Source: Aplectana chamaeleonis
Taxonomy: Eukaryota; Nematoda; Chromadorea; Rhabditida; Cosmocercidae
Assembly: GCA_029168955.1 (NCBI GenBank)
Contig: JAPDOI010000065.1
Span: 1,612,001-1,676,000 of the forward strand
Direction: 5' to 3'
Length of the DNA: 64,000 nt
Positions 22,150 through 33,560 of this stretch are shown piece after piece (positions within the stretch are counted from its first letter, which is position 1; each line of letters opens with the position of its first letter). The notes beneath the pieces were generated by a model. The model was not told the DNA's origin, made no database searches, and saw only the letters and a program-made list of their open reading frames with translations. The translations under genes and the position numbers were made by a program.

Positions 22150-25100
22150 CATGCTTGACTTACTTTGACTTAATCGGTTGGCTTTCGCCTGACGCGGTCA
22201 TTCCGCATCTTCACCGAGGTGTGCCGTCCTAGTAGTCAGCCGTGTCCATTTTTCACGGTCTTCAGCCACAATTTGAACACATTCCATCCAGCTGTCACTA
22301 TTCCATTTCCTGCGAAACGAAACATCGCGCCTGAACTGTCTTTCGATGCCGAGTGACTTTAAATCCTCTTTAACCACATCCGTCCAGGACTTTCGCCTAC
22401 GCCCAGGTGGCCGTTTCCAGGCAGGATTTGGAACCATTTTTGAAGCCTGTTGTACTAGACGATCCGGCGTTCTTCTTAGTATATGCCCGAGCAGTCGAAG
22501 TCGACTTTCCATTGCTGCTTGAGATGGCGTTAGGAGATGCTGGCACCTCCTCGTGTCAAGCGTTGATGTACTGCGTCGATTTCCTTGTAAAGGTCTTCGT
22601 TATGGCATACACGCGGCCAGAAATATCCAAGCAAACGCCTAAAAGCTTCCTCTCCGTGCAATCCAACCTTTCCATCTGCGTTTTCGGTGCTGCCCACGTC
22701 TCCGATCCGTACATCATGATGGGGGGAATAGCGGATAGGTAGACGCGCCACTTGACTTTCTTCGCGATGGTGGTAGACCACAAACACTTGGTTAGAGAAT
22801 TGAATGCAGACGTAGCTTTCGCACATCGTTGTCAGAATATCCGCTGCATAACTACCATCGTTCTTCAGCAAACAGCCCAAATAACAGAAATCGTCCACCA
22901 GTTCGATACGTTGTCCGTCCACACAAACTCCAGTTGAAGGCCTCTGAGAGACCCACATCTGCTTGCATTTGTCGGGACGAAGACGAAGTCCATAGGCTGC
23001 GGCATACTTCGAAACGAGGTTCACAATCCTTTGCAGTTTTGCGTTGTTTTCAGCGAATAACACAATGTCGTCGGCGGACTCCAGGTCGACAAGGGAGCGG
23101 CCTGATGGTGGTAGGATCACCTCCCCAGGAAACTGTTCTGCAACTCTACGCATGATGTCATCAACGGCGAAGTTGAAAGAAAAGGTCCTGCAACGGCTCC
23201 TTGCCTTACTCCTGTTTTCACCTCGAAAGCTGACGTAAATCCGACAGGTGTACGAACTGCTGCTGTTGTTCCTTTGTTCATGTCCTCGATTAACCGAGCA
23301 TACTTTTCCGGGACTCCATCTGCTCGCAGAGCATTGAGCAATCGATCACGATGAGGAGAGTCGAACGCGGCTTCAAAGTCCAAAAGCAAGCTGTAATGGC
23401 TTCGAAAACCGCTGCCACGATTCAATTACTCTTCTCACGACGAACACTTGGTCGATGGTCGATCTTCCAGGTCGAAAACCGGCTTGCTCATCTCTGGTCG
23501 TTCCTTCACGATGTTTGATAAGTCGCTCGAGAATGATACGTTCTAAAACCTTGTACATGACACGAAGTAGAGAGATTCCTCTGTAGTTCTTAGGATCCGT
23601 GACGGATAGCTTCTTGTGAAGAGGTACGATGATCGCATGTCTCCACGAATCGGGTATCCTTTCGCTCATCCATATGGCACGGATGGTGTTGGTCATTTCA
23701 CGAATCCCAGACGGAGGAAGAGCATTCAGCATTTCAGCAGTGATGTTGTCATCTCCACCTGCCTTTCCATTCTTCATTTTCCGGACACAATCCAAAACTT
23801 CAGACTCAGTCGGCGGTTCCTCACTGACATCGTAATGTGCTCTCTGAACATGCGGGAGCTCAGGTACTGATGGCGCTGGACGATTCAGTAGTGAACTGGA
23901 AGTAATCCTTCCATATTGGCAGCGTCGCATCACCAACTGCAACTCCATTGGTAGTGTTCAAGACAGGAGAACATCTCTTCATCTTCCCGCAATACTGTCG
24001 CAGCAACGTGTAGGCTTTCTTCGGATTCTTCTCCTCCCAAGCCTTCTCGAACTCCTTAGCTCTACACGTCCACTCTCGTTCGCGGTCACTTTGAAGCTGC
24101 CGACGCAACTTCCTCCTGAGACGCTTCTCCTCCACGAAGTTTCCTGCAGTTCGGAGAGCACATACTCTGTTGTAGGTAGATGTTGTTTCTTCTGAGACGT
24201 AGGCGAACTTCTTCTTAGGCTGTACAACCGGGAGTGCCTCTTTCGAAGCGTCCTGGATGCACTTGACAAAAGAATCCGCGTCGCAAAGTTTCTTCTTAGT
24301 CCGTACTCCGATGTGAATAGAAACGCGTTGTCGGAAATTCCTTCTGCACTCTTCATCTCTGAGACTTGTCATGTCAATCCTCTGGAGAGGCTGAGCCCCT
24401 CGCTTCCTCTTACGAATCCTCGCAGTGAAGTTCAACAGAACAGGACGGTGATCCGAATCGAATGCGACATCCCACACAGCTCTAGATCTTCGAATGTCCG
24501 ATACTGGAATATTCCTCGTCAGGACATAGTCAAGCTGTAGTTTCAAAGTTGTCATCTTCCGCTTCCGCTGCTCTTCTGGAGATAGCCGGGTTGGTCCCTG
24601 CCACGTAAGCTGATGGCGGCGATGGTTCCTCTTGAATGTCGATGCAATAATCATACCACTGCGTTCACAGAAGTCGACAAGGCGGTAGCCATTGTCCGAT
24701 GTTTGCTCCACTGGGTAGAACCATTTACCGAGTACTTCAGATTCCTGATCAAGTCCCATCTTCGCATTTGCGTCAATTTCCACGACAACAGCATGTTGAC
24801 AAGGTATCCTGGCCAGCAACGTATTGAGTTCCTCATAAAACGCATCCTTCGAATTGTCTTCGGCGGTTTCAGTGGGCGCATGAGCACTCACTATCCACAG
24901 ATTGAATCCTCTGTGATCCCGCAGTCGTACGAATGCATTCCGACACGATGTTGAGCCGAACTCCTTGACCATACCATTGAAATCCTTCCTTACAGCTATT
25001 GCACAGCCTCCCACTCTCCTATCGTCAGCGTTACCGCAGTAGATGGTGAACTCTCCGACGCTGATGACGGGTCTATCGCTTGAGCGGGTTTCTGCAAAGC

Positions 25101-25433
25101 AGCAAACGGTGCATGGAAATAGCTCAGAAGTCTGGATAGCGCAGTTTTTTGGATATCACTCGACAGCGATCGACAGTTCAGGGTGGCGAAACTGTGGCTT
25201 GTGACCAAAGACTCCATGACTCCCTAGGTACGGATCCTAAGGTGTTATGGACCAGAGGCCTTAGTGTGCCGGACGGCGACACCTTTATGCAATGTGCGGG
25301 ACACTTTCGCGATATAGTTGTGCACGCTATATCGCTCGAACGTTCCCTGTGTACACTCAAACGTCTGCTGGGTTCAGTAGAAGCAGGGGCACCAACGAGC
25401 AGGTACCAACAGACTTGTATACACACCCCCATG
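22150..25433 (-). mobile_element. RTE-like non-LTR retrotransposon, copy 1
   Basis: A minus-strand element carries, in order, an AP-type endonuclease, a reverse transcriptase and a C-terminal RTE-like tail. It ends in a very short 3' region near 22150-22197. Copy 2 (48365-58511) follows the same sequence up to ACACCCCCATG, which marks the upstream limit here at 25433. It is uninterrupted, so it is the reference for locating insertions in copy 2. Confidence 0.88.
22198..25217 (-). pseudogene. RTE-like endonuclease-reverse transcriptase, decayed
   Basis: This protein nicks target DNA and reverse transcribes the element's RNA at the nick. The endonuclease begins TLNCRSL near 25170 and shows VSAHAPTETAEDN, IDANAKMG and SDHRPVLL (24470-24900). 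Its LQE motif is lost to a one-base deletion near 25092-25098. The reverse transcriptase shows NYRGISLL, AGFRPGRST, LDFEAAFDS and GVRQGA. The catalytic YADD box is changed to SADD (23067-23078), which should abolish polymerase activity. The C-terminus holds RLLGHILRRTPDRL and ends EDAE before a stop near 22195. At least five frame breaks split it. Both catalytic sites are damaged, so it is dead. Confidence 0.88.
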
Positions 25434-25533
25434 CTACTAAGTTGAAAGCTGGATCTCCGATTTTAGATGGTCAGAGAGAGTGTGCACTGGTTGGGGAACA
25501 ATCGTTTCGAACAGATTCGTCGCTTGACTATAA

Positions 25534-25800
25534 GCAGTGGCCGTATTAATGAAACTTCAGAAAGCTTCCCGGGAAGGTTAAAACCTTCCCGCTGTCGGAC
25601 GAGTTTTCCGCCATCCATTTACCCGGCTACCCGACGGGTAGACAGGAAGGTTCCTGGTTACCCGGCGGGTAGACAGGTAGGTTCCTGGCTACCCGGCGGG
25701 TAGACAGGTAGGTTCCTGGCTACCCGGCGGGTAGACCGATAGGTTCCTGGCTACCCGGCGGGTAAACAGGTAGGTTCCTGCCTACCCGTCGATTGAAGAC
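25534..25800 (+). repeat. Partial CAGTGGCCGTATT element with 31-bp minisatellite
   Basis: It begins CAGTGGCCGTATTAATGAAA like the element at 424. From 25620 to 25790 a 31-bp unit containing CTACCCGGCGGGTAGACAGG repeats about five times, with TTCCTGG at 25651, 25682, 25713 and 25744. CTACCCGGCGGGTAG is itself palindromic. No matching right terminus is found, so the copy looks truncated. Confidence 0.8.
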
Positions 25801-26679
25801 GGGTAATATCTTCCCGTCAATGAGCTTTCGCAGTTTCCGTCTTCCATTCATTGAGTTTCGTGTTGCTTTTATTTCTCTATTCGACCTCATATTTGTACAT
25901 GACTTACATTTTGGAAGGCACTTCCTGTAGCTCTCGCAATGTGTCAACTCGTGCTGAATTCTGTCTCTGTAGCTTTCGTTAAACCTTTGAACCAATCGCT
26001 TCTCTTCCTCATTTGTTTTATGCTTGATGGCCAGACTCTCTTGATTTGAAATTCAATTTTTTCTTGAGAGTTGGATGCATTGAACATGTCACATATGAAG
26101 AGCATTCTTTGAAAAAAATTCACTTTTTTCTATTTATCGCTAGAATTCCCTCAAATTAGAGAGAGTATCGAAATCAATGAGCTACCGACAGGATTTTTTT
26201 AATATAAGACCAACCAACAAATTTAGTTTTCACTTTAATAAATTAATTAACTCGAATTCCAATTTTCGCATTTTACAATATTTCGATTTCTTGCGATTGG
26301 ATAAACCAGCAAATTCAATGTTTGCAATCCTGAACGGATTAAATCCATTTTTGCAATCCTTAATCCACTTAATTAGATTATCTTACTTTCTGGTCCGAGA
26401 AACATCAACTTCATTATTCAAACCAATAAGTTAGATTCTGATGAGAAACGAAGAATTGAGCCGGTTTTTGCATTCTCTAAACGGACGGATAAATTGGTTT
26501 TTTGCGAGTAGATTCGATTTCCCTGACTTTGGACCAGAACTATGGAAACCATTTTGGCGTTGTACGAGTTAAGCTAAGTTAAGTACATAACAAAAATGTC
26601 CATGTTACGAGTGATAAATATCCGTGCATGCCGAAAAAGAATGAGCGCGTGAAAAAATCGGTGAAATATCTCTTCGAAC
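25801..26679. other. AT-rich spacer with one odd minus-strand frame
   Basis: No confirmed gene. A minus-strand frame at about 26045-25800 reads QESLAIKHKTNEEEKRL then QRFNESYRDRIQHELTH and later KCLPKCKSCTN. It looks more protein-like than its surroundings, with charged residues and spaced cysteines, but it has no start at its head and merges into the 31-bp minisatellite. I could not assign it. Confidence 0.3.
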
Positions 26680-26744
26680 TACGGTAAGACAGATGCTGCG
26701 TCGCGTACGTGATTTCCGAGCGAGGCAACATCTGTCTTACCGTA
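26680..26744. repeat. Stem-loop, 20-bp arms, pre-miRNA-sized
   Basis: TACGGTAAGACAGATGCTGC (26680-26699) pairs with 26725-26744, the reverse complement with one mismatch. Inside, TCGC and GCGA extend the stem past a single mismatch, leaving a loop of about 15 nt. The total of 65 nt fits a microRNA precursor or a short hairpin element. Nothing shows that it is transcribed. Confidence 0.7.
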
Positions 26745-26809
26745 ATCCAAAACATCAGGGACCTCTGAGAAAAATTGATGCTCCAGTGCCGGAAAAGCAC
26801 CGCGACCCT

Positions 26810-27570
26810 CGACTATGCCGCGATACTACCGCTGCGGCTCCATGATAGGACGATTCTGTTGCCGTGTCTTGAGCCTCGACATCAGCGCGTCAGTACCGCA
26901 TTGGCTGCGCGTTAGAACCGCACCGGCTCCGCGAGGACGCAGCAGCAAATAAGCGTGGAGTACGATGCACTGTCCTGTGTGGTAAAACGAAATTGTCGCC
27001 AGTTCAATTACCCAAGTTTGATGTACATTCCATATTTGGCGGAAACCTCTGTGATAAGGGGTCCCGTCTAAGTCGGTCGATAAGCTGTAGCCACCCCGGT
27101 CGATACGTATGCAATGCATTGCGCACTCAAGGCGAAAAATCCCCCGATGTGTCCGGAGTGCACCCGCGCGCTGCGTCCTGGCCCCTCCGAGTCCGTCCCG
27201 GTCGATACGTATGCAATATATTGATCGATATACCCCCGATGTTTCCGTCCTGCGCCGTCTGCAGTGCGCTCGAGTGCGCCAGCCTAATCGATACGCATAC
27301 AGCCGACCACTAGGGACGGCGGAGGACGGCGTAGAATCATTCGGAGCTGAAGAGGACGGCGCAGTCCGGTTTTCGGCCGACTATGATTAGGCAGAGGACC
27401 TAACAACCGCAGCTGCGTATTTTCGTTTTTAGTCCGCCTTGCATAACTTCGTATGAGATTCTCTTCCGGAGCGGCGTCAGCACTGCCGCGTAGCCGCTGC
27501 GGCTCCGCGGTGCCGCGATATAGCCGATTCGGTGCCTGTAGGCGCCGAAGCGGCACTAAGGCGAAGCCGC
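26810..27570. repeat. Composite of dispersed GC-rich repeats
   Basis: 26810-26935 and 27475-27570 carry CTGCGGCTCCG words shared with 16975-17620. 26965-27040 matches 17314-17400 in reverse. 27090-27312 holds two CGGTCGATACGTATGCAAT modules shared, inverted, with 9840-10059. No coding sequence is supported. Confidence 0.65.
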
Positions 27571-28766
27571 AGCAGCAATTTCTCTCAGAGATGCAGGTGG
27601 GAGCGCTTCTTCTTTGAACTCTCCGCTTGTCAACTCGTTTGGTTCAGAGTATATCAACGTAACAGATGATAAACTCCACGCATAAAGAGATAAAAAAAAC
27701 ATTATTGAAAAAGTTAAGAACTTCCCTCAATGAATGGCTCTCTCTATACGATCGAATATGAATTCTTATTTGATTACTGACCGATAACGGCGCGCATTAA
27801 TCTGGAACTTACTCAGACAAAATGCCACTCTACACCCATTTAGAAGGCTGGCATTGTCAGCGGCATAGTGGCCGTAAAGCCCAAAATTCAAAGTTCTGTC
27901 GCCCGCGGCAGTGACTGTTTGATACCCGGGCAACAAGCCGCCCATAAAACAAGCCACTGAATCTGAAAGGCCCGCGCGATGAGCCCCCCCCCCTCTGAAT
28001 GATATGGGCTGGTCTTGAAGCCCAAAAATATACATACGGCGCTCCGCTACGCGAATGGCACCTCGGCAGCGGGCGCTGTCGGTACACTGGAAGGCACGCA
28101 GGGCTGCCAATGCAGCGAGCACCAGCACGGCTCGCCAGCTGTTGGACGGGGCTGCCAGTGGCTGGGCGGGGTGAAGTACCGCAAACTTTGGTAATCGATC
28201 CGACGACATTGCCGACATCTGAGTCCTTTCTCAAGAGTGCGTCGTACGCTCCCCTTGGAAATGGGCGTCGAGCTTCTTTTTGGCGTGCACGCTTCGCCTG
28301 TGATATGCACTATTCCGCCCTTCTCGACACGATAGACACTCTCCCGTGTCAGGAAGGGAAGCACGTGCTTATCGCGTATCTTTAGGAAAGTGGCCGAATC
28401 GGCTTGGGCGTCGAGCTTCTTTTTGTTTGAGTTACGCCTCTCGTCAAAAATTCAATTCAGTCGTGAAAACCTGTAGTTTGTACACCACTTGAGTGCAGTC
28501 GTATAGTGCTACTTAGGAAATACGGTGCCTTGTATCTATATTCCTTTTCAAATTCGTAATACTATTCCGTTGGAGTCTTTCACAACTTCCTATTTCGAAC
28601 GTACATCTTCCAAACTTCCTGTTATGAACACCCCGCTCTATTCGGATCCCTCCCTCTAATTGAACCCCCCCAATTAAAAATGAAAACACCCCCCTCTATT
28701 AGAGCCCCTCCCCACTGAGCTGAGAAGACACTGGAGACTATACTTTGGTATTCGACGATTTTTTTC
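27571..28766. other. Intergenic, no gene supported
   Basis: The frames at 27766-28385, up to 150 codons on both strands, overlap each other in a GC-rich stretch and show no domain. TTGGGCGTCGAGCTTCTTTTT or a close form occurs at about 28262 and again at 28405, a short local duplication. Confidence 0.35.
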
Positions 28767-28767
28767 G

Positions 28768-29330
28768 AATGAATGAATAATTCGAATATGGCGTTTTTCA
28801 AAATTTCCGAATGAGTGAATTTTTCGAATGTGTTTTTCGAAATTTCCGAATGAATGAATTTTTCAAAAATTGCGTTTTTCGAGATTTCAGAATGAATGAA
28901 TTTTTCGAATATGGCCTCTTTCGGAAGTTCCGTACGAATGAATTTTTCGAAGATGGATTTTCTGGAATTTCCAAATGAATGAATTTTTCGAATATGGATT
29001 TTTCAGGATTTTCGAATGAATGAATTTTTCAAATACGGATTTCTCAGAATTTCCGAATGAATGAGTCTTTCGAATATTGCGTTTTTCAAGGTTTCCGAAT
29101 GAATGAAATTTTCGAATATTGTGTTTTCCGAAATTCTGAATGGATGATTAATTCGAATATTGCGCTATGGGAAATTTCGAATGAATGAACTATTCGAATA
29201 TCACTTTAACAAAAACGTCAAATGAATGACTGTTTCGAAAAGTGTTTTCTTCACTCGAATCGATTGAATATTAAAACATTCATTCAGAAAGTCGAATATT
29301 TTTCGAATATTCGAATAATCTTTGATTATT
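28768..29330. repeat. ~41-bp TTCGAATA minisatellite
   Basis: GAATGAATGAATTTTTCGAA-type units with a CGTTTTTC spacer recur every 39-43 bp (28768, 28809, 28848, 28890 and on), about 13 copies, with increasing divergence to the right. It resembles the 42-bp array at 32815-33250. Confidence 0.85.
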
Positions 29331-30748
29331 TGGATCTGAGCTACCAAAAATTGAGGAACAGACTAAAAATCTGTCTATATGCAGCTTCAAAAGTTCTATA
29401 AGTTGTTACATTTATTACCGACGATTATTCCAATGACAAATTCCACAACAGTAGATTCCTTCAACAACAATATAGTTTGTTTAGCGAAATGAACCACCGA
29501 AAATCGTTAAGAGGATCTCAAAGACGGTCTGACATTCCAAAACAACCGATAAGGGAAGTGTTTAGAGTGGTAAACGCATCTGCGAAAAGGATCAGTATCG
29601 TTAGTATCTCTTGTGGCTCAATAGTAAAAACGCGCAGTATCCCGCCCCGAGCTGCAGGTTCGAACAAGTTATGAGCATTTTTCAAGCTTCGCGAAAAGGC
29701 AAGGGAAGCAGGAGAGGCAATTTTTTTTCTGGTGTTTCGAAAAAGTTTTTGGGGTTCAGCCCAAAACTTGCATGTAGGGGTAATTAGGGTGGTGAACACG
29801 AATCTGGAATCCATTTGTCGAACTTTCGAAGTTCACTGTAGGTTACGGTAGGTAACATGTCATTTAGGGGCCAAAACCCATCTTAGTATTTTGAAAATCG
29901 ACAAATGGACTTTAAATTCGTATTCTCCACCCCGATCAACCCCCGTGTACTAATTTTGAGTAAAATCTGAGACTTTGTCCAAACTACTGTATACCCACCG
30001 TAATCTACTGTAATTTGCAGAAAATCCATGAACGGACTCCAGATTCGTGTTCAGCACTCCAAATAACCCACAAAAGAACAATTTGAGCAATATCTACAGT
30101 AGCACTCCGGGAATCTCGAAAGTGACGTTTTTCCCTCGAAATTTTCCCCGGTTGGGAAGCTCCGAACGAAATTAGCCGAAAACTTTGGAAAATCAACGAA
30201 TAAACCACAGACTCGTGATCAGCGCCCCAAAAACCAACCTGGGAGAATTTTAACTCTAATCTGGAACAGTTTTCTTAAACGCTTCCAGAGTCCTGTAATC
30301 GGTATAAATAAACGCCCAACTGAAAATCCTTGCAAGTCCAGAACGCTGTCAGTCTCGACGAAGTATGGAAAATGCGCCTTCACCCAAATTTTGCTCAGGG
30401 GGGTAGTTTTAGGCGCTGAAAACAGTTTTGGGCGCTAGAGATACCAACAATAATAGTCGTTTTCGCAGATGCGTTCGACACTCGAAACACTTCCCTTGTA
30501 AGTAGTTTTCGCGTTTCTCAAACACCGCTTAGACGGTTCTTCGAGTCGCTGATCATGAATCCAAAATTCAGTTACTTTTTTGCGAAGGATCACATTACGA
30601 TGCGAAGGACGTGAAGGACGACACTACCTCAGACAATTGGGGTGTCCGATTCGAATACAAAGCGCTGTGGACGACGTAACGGCCCGTACTTTTCGAGCGT
30701 CACGTGGCCTTATCGTCGTCGAAGTGAGAAGCACGTGCCGCAACACAT
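29331..30748. other. Spacer containing a dispersed repeat
   Basis: 29605-29850 contains GAGCTGCAGGTTCGAAC, GTTATGAGCATTTTTCAAG and CGCGAAAAGGCAAGGGA. Relatives lie at 32205-32370 (same strand) and 55070-55145 (opposite strand). The rest is AT-rich and unassigned. Confidence 0.5.
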
Positions 30749-30873
30749 AGGCCCAGTGCATATTTTCCACGACGAGCGACGCAACACAATGTTTTTCATC
30801 TATATCGACCGAAAATCGATTCTGCTGATATGCACTGTCACGGCGGCGCGTCGCGAGAAATAGGCAGAAGGCC
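30749..30873. mobile_element. 125-bp hairpin MITE, copy 3
   Basis: AGGCCCAGTGCATATTTTCC opens the element and the right end mirrors it with some damage (GAAATAGGCAGAAGGCC). The interior has CGACGAGCGACGC, ATATCGACCGAAAATCGAT and TGCACTGTC. The same left end recurs at 31038 as a fragment. Confidence 0.7.
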
Positions 30874-32388
30874 ATAGGCGTTCCACTAGGCCGAGACCCA
30901 CTTTCGATTCGACTACGATGCAATTTGGACGACAAATGAGCCACTATGCTTTTGCTTGGACACGTTGATCGATCGCTTCACCATTGATCAGGCGCCAATC
31001 AGCCGCGCAGCACGTATATAAGGGACCCATCTCATGGGCCTAGTGCATACTTGCGTCGCGGCGACGGGGTCGCGGTGTAGGAACTAGTACAACCCGCCGC
31101 GCCCAGCGCAGTGATCGACCGCGCCTAGCACTTACGGTCGTCGCGCGCGGCCGATCTAGTAGGAGCTGCTACACGCGACGGTGTCGTGCCTTCGTCGCGG
31201 CCAATATACACTTTTCCACAATGCGCGCTGTTTAGCGCCATCTGGATGGTGTGTCGTGTCGTCGTGCACTGCACTACGACACCGCGACGTAAATGCCAGA
31301 CATCCGTCCTGGAAGGCAACAATACGTTTGTTTCAACAATTTTTGGTTGGTAGATGGCCTCGAATTCGTTTGTTATGTGTTGTAGTCGACAGTTGGCGTA
31401 GATTATATAACGACGATCGACCGATCGGAGGTTTTATTTTCCCGAACACTGTCATGAAATGAATTTTTTCATTATTTCTATCATTTCACATTTTCTTTTT
31501 TCATGAATTTTTTTATTGCAATGCACTCACTATTCCTTGTCCGAAATTATGTTCACACTGATAATCATAGAGAGACACTGTTTTAGAACAAATATTACGA
31601 AAATGGAAAAAATGACATCGAAATTCACAGAGACTGGGGCTTCTTTCTGGAGGAATTCCAACCGCTCAGGGAATCTCCGTCTCGGTTTTCAGCGAAGGAA
31701 GCTGTTTCGTTGTCGACCGCGGCGAGGACCTCGGGATTACGATAGGAGGACGTAATGTTGCGTGGGAAACTGCGGTGCGGCAAAAGTTTCGCCTCTCTGC
31801 GCCACGTAGTCCCTTTAAATAGACCACTTGCTTCTCGAAACAGCTTACGCTTCTGTTCAAGAGCTTTTCAACAGAGTATCCGATTAGAAAGCCTATCGTG
31901 GCCGAAACGGACTCCACAGTTGTCTGAGATCATACTCTCATGACTCATACTCTGCGAAAATGTGGGCTTCCGACGGGATCAAACCTGCGACCAGGTGTGG
32001 GCCCATACGCCGTAGTGCCCTTTAGCGTCCATCTTACATGGTGAAAAGTTGTATATAAGGTAAATCGACAACGCTCAACTCATATCGACTACGCGACTGT
32101 TTGATCACTCTAGGTGGGGGGAGGGGAGAAAACGGCCAACATTGACCTACTCAAGCTCCTGGGGGACGGTCTGACAAGAGAACTATACAAAGCATTGTCA
32201 GAATCTTTTTGGCATCCATAGTAAAAATGCGCAAAATCCCGTCCCGAACTGCTGGTTCCAGAAATAAGCGTTTCTGGAGCTTCGCGGTAGGGTAACGGTA
32301 CCCATCAGGCAATGTCTGAGGTGTTTGGAAAAAAGTTACGGATTTGGCTGAAAACTTGTCCGTAGCGGTTATTTACTCAGGCAGTAAC
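30874..32388. other. Intergenic, no gene supported
   Basis: 31038-31290 is very GC-rich with repeated GTCGCGGC and GCGCC words. 31968-32040 has, on the minus strand, a B-box-like GGTTTGATCCC, but no convincing tRNA fold. 32160-32370 is a copy of the 29605 dispersed repeat. Confidence 0.4.
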
Positions 32389-32470
32389 GCCGGCTGAGGG
32401 GGCAGGTAATACCGGCTGACTGAACATTGTAATCGGGCAAGCCCCGGTATTCACTGCCCCCTCAGCCGGC
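32389..32470. repeat. 27-bp inverted repeat
   Basis: GCCGGCTGAGGGGGCAGGTA plus ATACCGG (32389-32415) is mirrored at 32444-32470 with two mismatches. The word CACTGCCCCCTCAGCCGG recurs at 32451 and 32520, so the arm has also been copied directly. Confidence 0.8.
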
Positions 32471-32559
32471 AAATGGTGGAGCGCTCAGCCGGCAAGTGGT
32501 GGCCCCCTCACACCGCGTTCACTGCCCCCTCAGCCGGTAAATGGCTGCCTTTAATGATG

Positions 32560-32662
32560 TTAATTAATATTTATTATATTTATATTTATTATTAATTATT
32601 AATTATTTAATTATTTATTTATTTATTATATTTATATTTATTTATATTTATTATATTTAATG
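32560..32662. repeat. AT-only low-complexity stretch
   Basis: About 100 bp are composed almost only of A and T in TTATT and TATTTA words. This is simple sequence without other content. Confidence 0.9.
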
Positions 32663-32814
32663 ATGGCTGCCTTTAATGATGTTAATGATGTCACCTCCAG
32701 CTCTTTACAACTCACCTTGGGATTTCACAAAAATTGAATGAGGAAGGAGTGTTCTCAACGGTTCGTAGGGTATGCAACCGGCAGCCATGATTCGTGGCGA
32801 AATGGCAGTATACG

Positions 32815-33250
32815 CTCTTGCGAATATTCGAATATTACCACCAAAGTTCGGCCGAATATTCAAAAAAAAAACGGATATTTTGGTCTTCCGAATAAACCAA
32901 ATATTCGAAAAAACGAATATTTTGATTTTTTGAAATAACCGAATATTCGAAAAAGCAAATATTCTGTTTTCCGAATAATTCAAATACTCGAAAAAACGAA
33001 TATTTTGCTTTTCCGAATGAATCGAATAATCGAAAAAACGAATATTTCGATTCTTCGAATAAACCGAATATTCGAAAAAAACGAATACTTTGCTTTTCCG
33101 AATAAACCGAATATTCGAAAAAACGACTATTTTGCTTTTCCGAATGAACCGAATATTCAAAAACGAATATTTTGCTTTTCCGAATAAATCGAATATTCGA
33201 GCATTCGAATATTCGAAAATTCGAATATTTATTCGAATATTATTCGATTC
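32815..33250. repeat. 42-bp TTCGAATATT minisatellite
   Basis: About ten units of the form CGAATATTCGAAAAAACGAA plus TATTTTGCTTTTC plus CGAATAAAC recur at 42 bp. Because 42 is divisible by three, the minus strand stays open and would encode a 14-residue repeat (NIRFIRKSK-like). That open frame is a by-product, not evidence of a gene. Confidence 0.88.
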
Positions 33251-33560
33251 GGACCGAAGTATACTGGAGACCCATTCCTACCGGACGTGAATTGCTTCCG
33301 AAGAGACTGATCTTGAGAAAGACTTGAACAATGACTCTATTGATAATGATCTCTTAATGTTCGCCGCGCAATTCATTATTGTCCCATTTTGGCTTGCCTA
33401 ATAAACTTTGAAAGCCTATATTCACTCTTGTATTTTCTGTTGAAAATTAGAGCCTCCCACTCTATTTGAACACCTTCCTCTAGTTGAGCCCTCCTTTTGG
33501 AGGAGGTTGAAAAATAGTACACCCGGGTGTTTAATTACAGGAAATACGGTATCTTCTCAT
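33251..33560. other. Spacer, no gene seen
   Basis: 33445-33545 has CTCTATTTGAACACC and GGAAATACGGTATC words. Related words (CTCTAATTGAACCC, GGAAATACGGTGCC) occur at 28516-28700. Nothing codes. Confidence 0.4.

Noticed and set aside
27003..27025. A near match to the nematode spliced-leader sequence (AATTACCCAAGTTTGA).
   Set aside because: The same position in the related repeat at 17314-17400 (reverse strand) reads AATAGCCTAAATTTGA. The match therefore sits inside a dispersed repeat and is most simply chance. No donor site or SL RNA body follows.
31968..32040. tRNA-like B box (GGTTTGATCCC on the minus strand) considered as a tRNA gene.
   Set aside because: No acceptor stem or anticodon arm pairs. 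At most it is a tRNA-derived repeat.
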